Assembly: GCA_026710825.1 (NCBI GenBank)
Contig: JAPOQH010000089.1
Location: forward strand, 62,001-126,000
DNA: 64,000 bases
Direction: 5' to 3'
DNA from: Chloroflexota bacterium
GTDB taxonomy: Bacteria > Chloroflexota > Dehalococcoidia > Lucifugimonadales > UBA3495
Shown: positions 1 to 8,421 of the stretch, piece by piece
Position numbering within the stretch: position 1 is the first letter of the stretch
Layout of the letters: each line of letters starts with the position of its first letter
Notes under the pieces: model-generated
Database searches by the model: none
Told to the model about the DNA's origin: nothing
The model's input: the letters and a program-made list of their open reading frames with translations, nothing else
Position numbers and translations under genes: made by a program

Positions 1-126
1 GTCATCACGAGTTCGTGGTGGATTTTCCTGTTCCCGTGCCTGGCGATCGTATTGACCGTGCTATCCATGAACCTGCTGGGCGACTGGCTCAGGGACCGCC
101 TGGATCCCAAGCTGCGAAACGTCTAG
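1..126 (+). CDS. Oligopeptide ABC transporter permease (DppC/OppC type), C-terminal end only
   Basis: Frame 1 is open from the left edge to a TAG at 124-126. It encodes the last 41 residues of a DppC/OppC-type inner-membrane permease: a final hydrophobic segment, then the family ending [18 protein letters not shown]. The tail is almost the same protein sequence as the end of the permease at 3297-4382, but many codons differ, so this is an older paralogue and not a recent duplication. The rest of the gene lies outside the window. It probably ends a separate importer operon just upstream of the binding protein at 226. Confidence 0.85.
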   Translation, partial: VITSSWWIFLFPCLAIVLTVLSMNLLGDWLRDRLDPKLRNV

Positions 127-225
127 ATCCACTGGCACAACAGAACAACTAGCAGCAAACTCCGGAGGACAACAAAGCCGAATCAAGGAAAACTAACGCA
201 GCGCAACTCTTTCAGGAGGGGTGTA

Positions 226-2202
226 ATGAGAAGGAAACGCATTTTTCGATGGCCGATCATCTTTACCGCGATGACATTGCTGACAGCGCTGTTTATCGTG
301 GGTTGCGGCGGCGCGGCTGAAGAAGCGGCTCCTAGCCAACCGGCCAGCGCGCCGGCGGCAGCCCAGCAAGAAGCGCCGACAGAAGCCCCGGCTCCCCAAC
401 AGCAAGAACAGCCGGCTGCTGCTGCCACGGCGGCTCCTCCACCAGCCACCTCGGCGCCCACGCGACCATCATTCGTCGGCACCACACCGGTGGCCCAACC
501 CGAACCAACCGCGGAAACGACTGCCAGCGCCGGCGAGTTGAAGACCAAAGACCTGGTTTTCCTGTTCTCGCAGCAGACCCGCCAGGGCGTCATGGACTGC
601 GACGTGACCGGAAGCGCCACGAGCCAACACCGGCCGTCCCATGAGTTCCTGATCGACGCCAACCGCTACAACGGCTCCCTGGAGCCTCAACTGGCTACCG
701 ACTGGAGCGTGAGCGAGGATGGCAGGACGTGGAATTTCAAACTCCGTGAGGGGGTTAATTTCCACTTTGGTTACGGCGAATTCACTGCCCACGACGTCGT
801 AAACTCGCTCAACTATTACACCAACCCGGTTTGCGGAGCCTCCTACTCGGACTACTTCCGCACCAACCCACAGGCTCTTCCGGAAGTGATCAGCGACCAT
901 GAGATCAATATCGTCATGGGCGCTCGGCCGGAGTTGATCTTCGACTACTGGATTTCCGGGTACCGCGGTTTGCCTATGACCAGCAAAGCCCAGTGGGACA
1001 CCGGCTGCCCCAACGGCTCAGCCGAGTATGAGTCCTTCGCGGAGGTGCCTCACCTGGAAGGGTATTGCTCGGCCGGAGAACCAACGCTGCTGGAAGAAGG
1101 TCCGGCGCGCCTGGGACCCTACCAGTTCGCCGAATTTGAGAAAGGCATCGGTTGGGTCTGGGAGCGCGCTCCCGGCGAGCACTACCGAGTTGACCCCGAT
1201 TGGGACACCATCGAAATCAAGATCATTGAAGAGGCTTCGACACGACTGGCCGCCATGCTGGCGCGTGAAGCACACGTGGCCACCATCGACCGGGCGTTGG
1301 TCGGAGAGGCGTTGGACGCCGGACTGGACCTTGCGCCCAGCCAGGTGGTTGCCGTCAACAGCATGATGGTGTTCGGTGGCATGTATTACGCTACCAAGGA
1401 AGGGCCGGAGTTCGCTCCTTACTCGGCAGCGTCCTATGACCCTACCGTGCCGTGGGCAGCACCGGGCGACACGGGGAAGATGGTCCGGATGGCGATGAAC
1501 AAGGCCATTGACCGCGACTCCATCCGCGAGAACATCTTCGACGGACAGGGAGCCGAAGGCCGCGTGGCCGGACTGATCCCCAGCGCCGAGGCATTCGGCG
1601 GTGAATACGCCGGGTACAACCCCGAGTGGGAAGAGTCGTGGGAGGAACTGTACGGCTTTGATCCCGAAAGGGCCAAGGAACTCCTCACGGAAGCCGGCTA
1701 TCCCAACGGGTTCAACGTCCCCATTATCAGCTACACGATGAGCGGACTGCCAGAGATGAAGGACTATGTGGTGGCTATCGCGGCCATGTGGGAAAACATC
1801 GGCCTGACCACGGAAATCCGCGAGATGGAATTCTCGCAATGGCGGCAGGAATATCGCGGCGCGACCACCACCTGCTGCATCTACCCCTTCCGGGGATACG
1901 CCGAACCGCCACACCCGACGATTCACTTCGCTTACAGTCCCGAACGCTTCATGCGGTTCTACGTCAGCGACACCGTGTGGCAAAACACCTACAACGCCCT
2001 GAACTCGCTGAACTTCGAAGAGCAGTTGGGGCATTGGCACGCAGCGACGGACGAATTGTTCTACGAGGTGGCGTCCATTCCATTGCACACGCTTTCGGTT
2101 CAGGTGGTAATCGACCCCGAAGTGGTTGAGGAGTACATCTACCTCGGCCCCTACGGCGGACAGTTCACCGACCTGGAGCACATCAAGGGCGTCCGCTACT
2201 GA
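226..2202 (+). CDS. Peptide/nickel-type ABC transporter substrate-binding lipoprotein (SBP family 5)
   Basis: The protein (658 aa) has a basic N-terminus, a hydrophobic stretch and a lipobox ending VGC at Cys27, so it should be a lipid-anchored extracytoplasmic binding protein. A long Pro/Ala/Gln/Thr linker (about residues 30-105) follows, then a family-5 solute-binding fold with typical phrases such as LATDWSVSEDGRTWNFKLREG and late AKELLTEAGYPNG. An AGGAGG ribosome site lies just before the ATG. It is followed by two permeases and two ATPases, which makes this a complete Dpp/Opp-like importer. The natural ligand cannot be told from sequence; peptides are the default guess. A strong hairpin separates it from the first permease. 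Confidence 0.93.
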   Translation: MRRKRIFRWPIIFTAMTLLTALFIVGCGGAAEEAAPSQPASAPAAAQQEAPTEAPAPQQQEQPAAAATAAPPPATSAPTRPSFVGTTPVAQPEPTAETTASAGELKTKDLVFLFSQQTRQGVMDCDVTGSATSQHRPSHEFLIDANRYNGSLEPQLATDWSVSEDGRTWNFKLREGVNFHFGYGEFTAHDVVNSLNYYTNPVCGASYSDYFRTNPQALPEVISDHEINIVMGARPELIFDYWISGYRGLPMTSKAQWDTGCPNGSAEYESFAEVPHLEGYCSAGEPTLLEEGPARLGPYQFAEFEKGIGWVWERAPGEHYRVDPDWDTIEIKIIEEASTRLAAMLAREAHVATIDRALVGEALDAGLDLAPSQVVAVNSMMVFGGMYYATKEGPEFAPYSAASYDPTVPWAAPGDTGKMVRMAMNKAIDRDSIRENIFDGQGAEGRVAGLIPSAEAFGGEYAGYNPEWEESWEELYGFDPERAKELLTEAGYPNGFNVPIISYTMSGLPEMKDYVVAIAAMWENIGLTTEIREMEFSQWRQEYRGATTTCCIYPFRGYAEPPHPTIHFAYSPERFMRFYVSDTVWQNTYNALNSLNFEEQLGHWHAATDELFYEVASIPLHTLSVQVVIDPEVVEEYIYLGPYGGQFTDLEHIKGVRY

Positions 2203-2245
2203 TGTGATCGGTTAATCCCAGGAACGTCAATCTGGACAGTCTCAA

Positions 2246-2282
2246 CCTCCGGCGTCGGCTCACTCCGAGCTGACGCCGGAGG
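2246..2282 (+). promoter_or_regulatory. Intercistronic stem-loop between binding protein and permease
   Basis: A 15-bp inverted repeat (2246-2260 with 2268-2282, one G-U pair) encloses a 7-nt loop. No T-run follows, so it is not a standard terminator. In importer operons such hairpins often protect the upstream binding-protein message from 3' exonucleases and so raise its level relative to the membrane parts; that role is inferred here. Confidence 0.65.
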
Positions 2283-2318
2283 AACCGACCTTCACAGGGA
2301 CAAAGGAACGGACCGGAC

Positions 2319-3239
2319 ATGCAGGCATATATATTGAGACGAGTCGCTCAAGGGATCTTGGCGATCTTCGTGATCTGCACGGTAACCTTCGCGTTGGCCC
2401 GCGTTTCCGGCGACCCGCTCAACGTTCTTTTGCCGGAAGAGGCCTCGGAAGAGCAGATAGCATTGATCAAGGCGGAATGGGGTCTGGATAAACCCATCCA
2501 CATGCAATATCTCCAGTACCTTGGCAAATTGTTCCGGGGAGATCTGGGCGAGGCCATTGCGTGGCCAAATTCCACGGCGACTGAATTGATAGTCCAGCGG
2601 CTGCCCAACACGGTGAAGTTATCCGCCCTTGCGCTCATCGTCAGCGGCGTGATCGCATTTCCGGTGGGCGTTCTGGTCGCCATCAAGAAAGACACACCGT
2701 TTGATTACGTTGGCAAATTGTTCGCCATCCTGGGACAGTCAGCCCCCACCTTCGCGGTCGGGCTGATACTGATGTGGATTTTTGCCGTCCAGTTGAATTT
2801 CTTCCCAACTTCGGGAAGCGGAGGGGTTGAATACATTATCCTTCCGGCCCTGGCGTTGGGATATTACAACGTGGCGGCTTTGATGCGCCTGACCCGTTCG
2901 TCAATGTTGGAAGTGCTCGACACCGAGTACGTAAAGCTGGCTCGAATCAAGGGGGTACCCGAGTGGAAAGTCGTCTGGAAACACTGTTTCCGCAACGCGT
3001 TGATCGTCCCTCTCACCTACTTCGGGCTCATTGGCGCGGTACTAATCACCGGGTCGGTGGTTATCGAGACGGTGTTTGCATGGCCGGGACTGGGCCATCT
3101 GGTGATCAAGGCCATCCTGTTCCGAGACTACGTGGTGGTGCAGGCGGTGGTCCTGTTGTTTGCTACCGCGTTCGTCATCATCAACATCATGGTGGACGTG
3201 TTGTACGCGTACATAGACCCACGGATACGGTACACATAG
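2319..3239 (+). CDS. Peptide ABC transporter permease, DppB/OppB type
   Basis: A 306-aa inner-membrane permease of the binding-protein-dependent family. It begins MQAYILRRVAQGILAIFVI, the usual first membrane helix of DppB, and has several more hydrophobic helices. The cytoplasmic ATPase-coupling loop (EYVKLARIKGVPEWKVVWKH, about residues 206-225) is intact. The end DVLYAYIDPRIRYT matches the family. It forms the pore with the DppC-type protein encoded 57 bp downstream. The length is normal for the family, and the ATG follows a weak purine-rich site. Confidence 0.93.
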   Translation: MQAYILRRVAQGILAIFVICTVTFALARVSGDPLNVLLPEEASEEQIALIKAEWGLDKPIHMQYLQYLGKLFRGDLGEAIAWPNSTATELIVQRLPNTVKLSALALIVSGVIAFPVGVLVAIKKDTPFDYVGKLFAILGQSAPTFAVGLILMWIFAVQLNFFPTSGSGGVEYIILPALALGYYNVAALMRLTRSSMLEVLDTEYVKLARIKGVPEWKVVWKHCFRNALIVPLTYFGLIGAVLITGSVVIETVFAWPGLGHLVIKAILFRDYVVVQAVVLLFATAFVIINIMVDVLYAYIDPRIRYT

Positions 3240-3296
3240 ATTGGACCGGACACGTTGCGGGCAGCGCGAGTCGTGCGGCAATGAACGAGGTGTGAA

Positions 3297-4382
3297 ATGG
3301 CAGCGGTGACTACTAGCCCAGAGGTAACCGGGGTTGAAACGCAACAGCGCGCAGGTCGGATCGCGAAAGGATACCGGGCGGTGCGCGAACTGCCGCTCAT
3401 ACCCCTCATCATACTGATATTCCTGCTGGTTATTCCTGCAATGTTCGCGAACCAACTGGCGCCTCACAACCAGCGCATCGGAGTGCTGGACGACGCGAAG
3501 CTGCCGCCTTTCTGGGTATCCGAAAGCTTCGAGTCGCGGACCGTGGTGCAGCGCGCGGACAAGGACAAGCTGGACGTGGAGATTGGCCTGACGAACGCGC
3601 GGCGCAAAGTGGACCGCGGGGAGGCCACGATCCTGAGCGGCGGCGAAGACGGCACCGTCGACCCCGGCGATACTCTGAGGTTCCAGGCCAACAAAGGCGG
3701 CTCAATGGAGTATCCGTTGGGTACCGATAAACAGGGCCGCGACATACTGAGCCGGATCATGCACGGCGCGCGCATTTCCCTCATGGTTTCCTCTCTTGCC
3801 ATCCTCCTGGGAGGTGGATTGGGTACCATTCTGGGAATGCTTGCGGCGTACCGGGGCGGCAAAACCGACTCGATAATCATGCGCATCGTCGACATCAAGC
3901 TGGCGTTCCCGTCGATCCTGCTGGCTCTCGTGTTGGTGGCAGCTATCGGAGCGGGTTTCACTACGGTGATTGTGGTAATCGCTGTTCTGCTCTGGGCTCG
4001 ATACGCTCGCGTTGTGCGCGGCGAAGCGCTGTCGATCAAACAGCAGGACTTCATCGACCGGGCCCGCGTTTCCGGAGCATCCAATGTGCGCATAATGATG
4101 CGCCACATTTTCCCCAATCTGGTCAATACGGTGGTAGTATTGGCAACCCTGGAGGTAGGCCACGTAATAATCCTGGAATCCACCCTCAGCTTCCTTGGGG
4201 CCGGAATACCGGCGCCGACGCCGGCATGGGGAGTCATGGTCGCGGACGGCAGGGATCTGATCACCACAGCCTGGTGGATCTTCCTTTTCCCTTGCCTAGC
4301 CATCGTGCTTACGGTACTCTCTATGAACCTGCTGGGCGACTGGCTGAGGGACAAATTGGACCCCAAATTGAGGAATGTTTAA
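3297..4382 (+). CDS. Peptide ABC transporter permease, DppC/OppC type, with enlarged first outside loop
   Basis: A 361-aa partner permease. After the first membrane helix (about residues 32-50) there is an unusually long hydrophilic stretch (about 51-140) before the family motif YPLGTDKQGRDILSRIMHGAR. DppC proteins are usually about 290-310 aa, and the extra length lies in this presumed extracytoplasmic loop. The coupling loop (SIKQQDFIDRARVSGASN) and C-terminal end are normal. The downstream ATPase starts 3 bp after the stop, so the two are tightly coupled. Its last 36 residues nearly match the truncated gene at the left edge. Confidence 0.92.
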   Translation: MAAVTTSPEVTGVETQQRAGRIAKGYRAVRELPLIPLIILIFLLVIPAMFANQLAPHNQRIGVLDDAKLPPFWVSESFESRTVVQRADKDKLDVEIGLTNARRKVDRGEATILSGGEDGTVDPGDTLRFQANKGGSMEYPLGTDKQGRDILSRIMHGARISLMVSSLAILLGGGLGTILGMLAAYRGGKTDSIIMRIVDIKLAFPSILLALVLVAAIGAGFTTVIVVIAVLLWARYARVVRGEALSIKQQDFIDRARVSGASNVRIMMRHIFPNLVNTVVVLATLEVGHVIILESTLSFLGAGIPAPTPAWGVMVADGRDLITTAWWIFLFPCLAIVLTVLSMNLLGDWLRDKLDPKLRNV

Positions 4383-4385
4383 GCC

Positions 4386-5429
4386 ATGACAGCTGTACAG
4401 ACCGCCACTGATACCATCCTCGAGGTCAGCAACCTCAAAACCTACATCTTCACGCGTGCCGCCACCGTAAAAGCGGTGGACGGGATCTCCTTCAACTTGA
4501 AGAAAGGCGAGACCCTGGGCATAGTTGGAGAGTCCGGTTGCGGAAAGACCATGACCGCCCTTTCGCTGTTGAGGCTGGTACCCCGGCCCGCCGGGCGAAT
4601 CGTGGAAGGCGAGATCGTCCTGAACGGCGAGGATATCCTGCAAAAGAGCGAAGACGAAATGCGGGACGTTCGGGGCCGCCAGATCTCGATGATCCTGCAG
4701 GACCCGCAGACCTCGCTGAATCCGGTGTTCACCATCGGCAACCAACTGCGGGAAGCCCTGGGCATAGCTCACAAGGAAAACAAGAGCTCAATGTTGTCCC
4801 GGGCGGTCGACGCCCTTCGCAAGGTGAACGTAGCGGCGCCGGAACGGCGGTTGGACGACTATCCGCATCAGATGTCCGGCGGCATGAAACAGCGCGTGGT
4901 CGGAGCCATCGCCATGTCCTGTGAGCCGGGCGTCATCATAGCGGACGAGCCTACCACCGCACTGGACGTCACAATCCAGTTGCAGTACCTGCGCCTGTTG
5001 AAGGAAATCCAGGCCGAAACCGGCCTGGCCATCATCTTCATCACCCACGACTTCGGCGTGGTGGCGCGGATGTGTGACCGCGTGGCGGTGATGTACGCCG
5101 GACGGATCATTGAGCAGGGCGAAGTGCGCGACATCTTCAGCCGTCCTGCCCATCCCTACACCCAGGCCCTGATCAATTCGGTTCCGAAACTTGAACAGAG
5201 CGTGGACCGGCTCTACTCAATCGACGGTCAACCGCCCCTGCTTTCCAACCTGCCCGAGGGTTGCCGGTTCGCGCCGCGATGCCCTTACGCCAGCGATCAG
5301 TGCTACGAGGAATACCCGTCCTCCTACCAGCTGGCAGATGGCCACCACGCTGACTGCTGGGCATTGGACGCAGATTGGCAGGGTACGCCGATCGAAGAAT
5401 TCGTCCCGCCGACCGGGACAGCCGGCTGA
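4386..5429 (+). CDS. Peptide ABC transporter ATP-binding protein, DppD/OppD type
   Basis: A 347-aa cytoplasmic ATPase. Walker A is GESGCGKT (about 48-55), the signature is MSGGMKQR, and Walker B is VIIADEPTTALD followed by ITHDFGVVARM with the switch His. The C-terminus carries the oligopeptide-type extension with conserved cysteines (CRFAPRCPYASDQC). It forms a heterodimer with the DppF-type protein encoded next and powers the permeases just upstream. All catalytic motifs are intact. Confidence 0.94.
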   Translation: MTAVQTATDTILEVSNLKTYIFTRAATVKAVDGISFNLKKGETLGIVGESGCGKTMTALSLLRLVPRPAGRIVEGEIVLNGEDILQKSEDEMRDVRGRQISMILQDPQTSLNPVFTIGNQLREALGIAHKENKSSMLSRAVDALRKVNVAAPERRLDDYPHQMSGGMKQRVVGAIAMSCEPGVIIADEPTTALDVTIQLQYLRLLKEIQAETGLAIIFITHDFGVVARMCDRVAVMYAGRIIEQGEVRDIFSRPAHPYTQALINSVPKLEQSVDRLYSIDGQPPLLSNLPEGCRFAPRCPYASDQCYEEYPSSYQLADGHHADCWALDADWQGTPIEEFVPPTGTAG

Positions 5430-5478
5430 TCCGGTAACTCCGCTATAATCTGACCAATACTTAGGAGGACCGCTCCCC

Positions 5479-6459
5479 ATGGCAGTGGCTACAACCGACG
5501 CTCTTCTGGAAGTCCGCAACCTGAAAAAATACTTCCCCGTTACCAAAGGCCTGATCCTGATGAAAACCATTGGGTACGTACAGGCCGTAGACGGCATCTC
5601 GTTCTCCATCAAGCAGGGCGAGACCGTGGGATTGGTGGGCGAATCTGGCTGCGGGAAAACCACTACCAGCAAGCTCCTGTTGCGTTTGGAGAATCCTACT
5701 GAGGGCGACATCCTGTTGGAAGGGCGGGATATCAATACCTTCAGTGGAGCCGAGCTACAGGACTACCGCACTACCGTACAGGCAGTTTTCCAGGACCCAT
5801 GGTCATCGTTGAGCCCTCGTATGCGGGTTCGGGATATCGTCTCAGAGCCGTTGGTCGTGAACCGGAACGTTACCACCCAGGAAAAGAACGAGCGGGTGGC
5901 TGAGGTCCTCCAACAGGTGGGACTTCACTCCCAACAAGCCACCAACTACCCCCACGAATTCAGCGGCGGACAACGGCAGCGCATCGCGGTTGCTTCAGCC
6001 CTCGTGTCGTATCCCAAGCTGATCGTGCTCGATGAGCCAGTGTCCGCGCTGGACGTTTCGATCCGCGCGCAGGTTATGAACCTGTTGAAGGATCTGCAGG
6101 AGCAGTACAACGTCAGTTACCTGCTGATCGCCCACAACCTCGCCACCGTGCGGTACATGGCCCACGAGACCGCGGTCATGTATCTGGGCCAGATCGTGGA
6201 GTATGCGGAGACCGAGGAGTTGTACAACAACGCTCTCCACCCGTACACGCGGGCGTTGTTCTCAGCAGCGTTGCCATCCCATCCCGACCTGATCCGCGAA
6301 GACATCGTTCTCCAGGGTGAGGTGCCCTCGCCCATCAACCCGCCGACCGGTTGCCGGTTCCATCCGCGCTGCCCCTTCGCCATGCCACAATGCTCCGAAG
6401 AGGTGCCCGTGGAGAAAGAGGTATCGCCGGGGCACCGGGTTTCGTGCCATCTGTACTGA
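5479..6459 (+). CDS. Peptide ABC transporter ATP-binding protein, DppF/OppF type
   Basis: A 326-aa second ATPase of the importer. It has Walker A GESGCGKTT, signature FSGGQRQR, Walker B LIVLDEPVSALDV, and the C-terminal oligopeptide extension (CRFHPRCPFAMPQC). A good ribosome site (AGGAGG) lies before the ATG. This is the last gene of the operon, and a strong terminator follows within 25 bp. The set SBP-B-C-D-F is therefore complete and self-contained. Confidence 0.94.
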   Translation: MAVATTDALLEVRNLKKYFPVTKGLILMKTIGYVQAVDGISFSIKQGETVGLVGESGCGKTTTSKLLLRLENPTEGDILLEGRDINTFSGAELQDYRTTVQAVFQDPWSSLSPRMRVRDIVSEPLVVNRNVTTQEKNERVAEVLQQVGLHSQQATNYPHEFSGGQRQRIAVASALVSYPKLIVLDEPVSALDVSIRAQVMNLLKDLQEQYNVSYLLIAHNLATVRYMAHETAVMYLGQIVEYAETEELYNNALHPYTRALFSAALPSHPDLIREDIVLQGEVPSPINPPTGCRFHPRCPFAMPQCSEEVPVEKEVSPGHRVSCHLY

Positions 6460-6480
6460 CGAACCATAACGAGCCCACGA

Positions 6481-6520
6481 AAAACGCTCCTGGGGTATCC
6501 CAGGAGCGTTTTCTTTTATT
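6481..6520 (+). terminator. Rho-independent terminator ending the importer operon
   Basis: A perfect 14-bp stem (6481-6494 with 6499-6512) with loop GTAT is followed by CTTTTATT. The left arm starts with AAAA, so the reverse strand also has a U-run and the hairpin may serve the convergent gene ending at 6556. Confidence 0.93.
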
Positions 6521-6555
6521 GACGGGCCAGTCGCTGGTTTCAGCGCCGCTGGATT

Positions 6556-8394
6556 TTACTTTACACCGTAGATGGTCCCATCCTCAGTGCGCACTATCAA
6601 AAATTCGTTGCTCTGCACGGGTGGGATTTTGATGGCCGAACTGACCGTGATCTTCCAGTCCAATGACCCGTCATGCCGGTTCAAAGAGTAAAGGTTCCCG
6701 GACCCATCGCCAAATATCAACTTGTCTTTGACAACGATCGGTGAGGCGAAAATCGCGTTATCCGCATCGAACGTCCAACGCCGTGTGCCATCCAAAGCAT
6801 TCAGCGCGTACATGGTGTTGTCGTAGGCGCCCGCGTACAGCGTGCTGCCGTCTTCGTCCTCCACCAGGGCCGGTGAACTGTAGATTCCCTGGAGCGGGTT
6901 TTCGGGTGAAAAGCGCCACAGCCCTCCCTGTTGGCCGGGCGGACGCGGCACTCCCGGCACCTGCCACAGCCACATTTGGGCCCAGATCTTTTTGAATTGA
7001 TAGAGGCCCGGGACTTCGCGTTCCTCTCCGCTCACCGCATACAGTTGTCCGCTGGACGGGAAGTAGGCCCGTGTTCCGTCTGACGATATGACCGGTGGTC
7101 CAGCGATTGTTTTCAGAGTGCGGTAACGGAACCACTCCTGGCCAGTCCTTGCCGAAAGAATATAGAAGACACCCTTATCGTCGCCAACAAAGAGCTTTCC
7201 ATCATGTATGGCCACCTCCGCGCTGGCGTCGCTGTCCAGACGGGTCTGCCAGATCAAAGAGCCGTTGTATGCGTCCAACCCGTACAACCAGCCTTTTCCG
7301 GAACTGATATAAAGCAGGCCGTCGGAGATGACAGGAGACGCCTCTATCGTGTCTTCCGCAGGGAAACTCCACCACGCATCCCCAGTCAACGCGTCCCAGG
7401 CATTGACCGTATGATCGGTGCTCCCGAAGAACAGGTACGAATCGACCACTGCGGCTGCGCCGGTGACCCTGCCTGGGGTATTTCCATCCCATCCCTTCCG
7501 CTGCTGTCCGTCGTGCTGGGAGAGCGAGAATATTCCTTCGGCAGATCCCACGTAGATGTTTGAGTGTTGAGCCACCGGTTCGGAATTCAATGGTTGTGGT
7601 ACGAAACTGGTCCAGATCACCTCTCCGCTGGGAGGCGGAAAACCGATCTGCACATTTCGGCTGTTGCGTAAATCGCGCCCGCTGACGGTCCAAACCCCTG
7701 GGCTCGCATCCGCGGTCATCTGGGATTGGATATTCTTGAATATGATGAGAGGATTTGGCGCAAACGGGTAATTCACCCAGATGACGAAGATGACCAACAG
7801 CGCCGCGATGGATGCAATGATGATTCGTTTCCAGGACAAACGGTTGATGAACCAGTTCCGTCGTCGGTGCTGCGCCCAGGCCGGCAGGCGCACCACCACC
7901 AGGGAACAACGTTCGCAACGCGTTCCGATGCGTTGGTTGCGCGCGCCGCAATAGGGGCAATTCGACCCGAGTGGGTCCTCGATCAAGGCATCGTCGTCTG
8001 ACAAGCCGGTTTGGCCGACATCGATCGACGCCGCGCCAACGGGATCAGCAACCATGGTGCTTTGGGGATCAGCCATTGGGTTCGCGGGCGGTTCTGCGGT
8101 GAACGCCATTGGCGATGTTTCGGCCGTTCGCGTCAACGGCACCGTCGGGTCAGCATAGGCCTGCGACCCCTCGGCGGAATATCCGACGGCAGGTTCCGCG
8201 GTCGCCGGGGGATGATCGAAGACCGATCCTGCAGGCGGGCTTGCCTCTACGGAGGCAAGATCAACCGGTCCGTCCCGGGGGTCGTACGTGATCGGCCCAA
8301 GTTCCGCCTCAAGCCCCCGCTGACCGGGAGCCTCGGTTTCTTGTTCCCTCAATCGGCCAACAAGACGCCTGAGGATGTTGCCAAAGCCTGCCAT
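6556..8394 (-). CDS. Zinc-ribbon, single-membrane-span, PQQ-type beta-propeller protein
   Basis: A 612-aa protein with an unusual order of parts. A low-complexity acidic/Pro/Ala region (about 15-140) is followed by a CPYCG...CERCS zinc ribbon (Cys146/149/160/163). Then comes a basic stretch, one membrane helix (about 190-208), and a long region of PQQ-like propeller repeats (VVDSYLFFGSTDHTVNAWDA, LLYISSGKGWLYGLDAYNG and others). The topology implies a cytoplasmic zinc ribbon and an extracytoplasmic propeller. The repeats resemble BamB/PQQ-dehydrogenase blades, but no dehydrogenase active site is visible. A scaffold or surface-sensing role is possible; the function is unknown. It ends against the terminator shared with the importer operon. 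Confidence 0.85.
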   Translation of the reverse strand: MAGFGNILRRLVGRLREQETEAPGQRGLEAELGPITYDPRDGPVDLASVEASPPAGSVFDHPPATAEPAVGYSAEGSQAYADPTVPLTRTAETSPMAFTAEPPANPMADPQSTMVADPVGAASIDVGQTGLSDDDALIEDPLGSNCPYCGARNQRIGTRCERCSLVVVRLPAWAQHRRRNWFINRLSWKRIIIASIAALLVIFVIWVNYPFAPNPLIIFKNIQSQMTADASPGVWTVSGRDLRNSRNVQIGFPPPSGEVIWTSFVPQPLNSEPVAQHSNIYVGSAEGIFSLSQHDGQQRKGWDGNTPGRVTGAAAVVDSYLFFGSTDHTVNAWDALTGDAWWSFPAEDTIEASPVISDGLLYISSGKGWLYGLDAYNGSLIWQTRLDSDASAEVAIHDGKLFVGDDKGVFYILSARTGQEWFRYRTLKTIAGPPVISSDGTRAYFPSSGQLYAVSGEEREVPGLYQFKKIWAQMWLWQVPGVPRPPGQQGGLWRFSPENPLQGIYSSPALVEDEDGSTLYAGAYDNTMYALNALDGTRRWTFDADNAIFASPIVVKDKLIFGDGSGNLYSLNRHDGSLDWKITVSSAIKIPPVQSNEFLIVRTEDGTIYGVK

Positions 8395-8421
8395 TTGGCC
8401 AGAGTCCGAACCGAGATTCAG

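Noticed and set aside
5444-5449. TATAAT between the two ATPase genes of the first importer
   Set aside because: No -35 lies at a suitable distance, and the gap is only 49 bp inside a clear operon.
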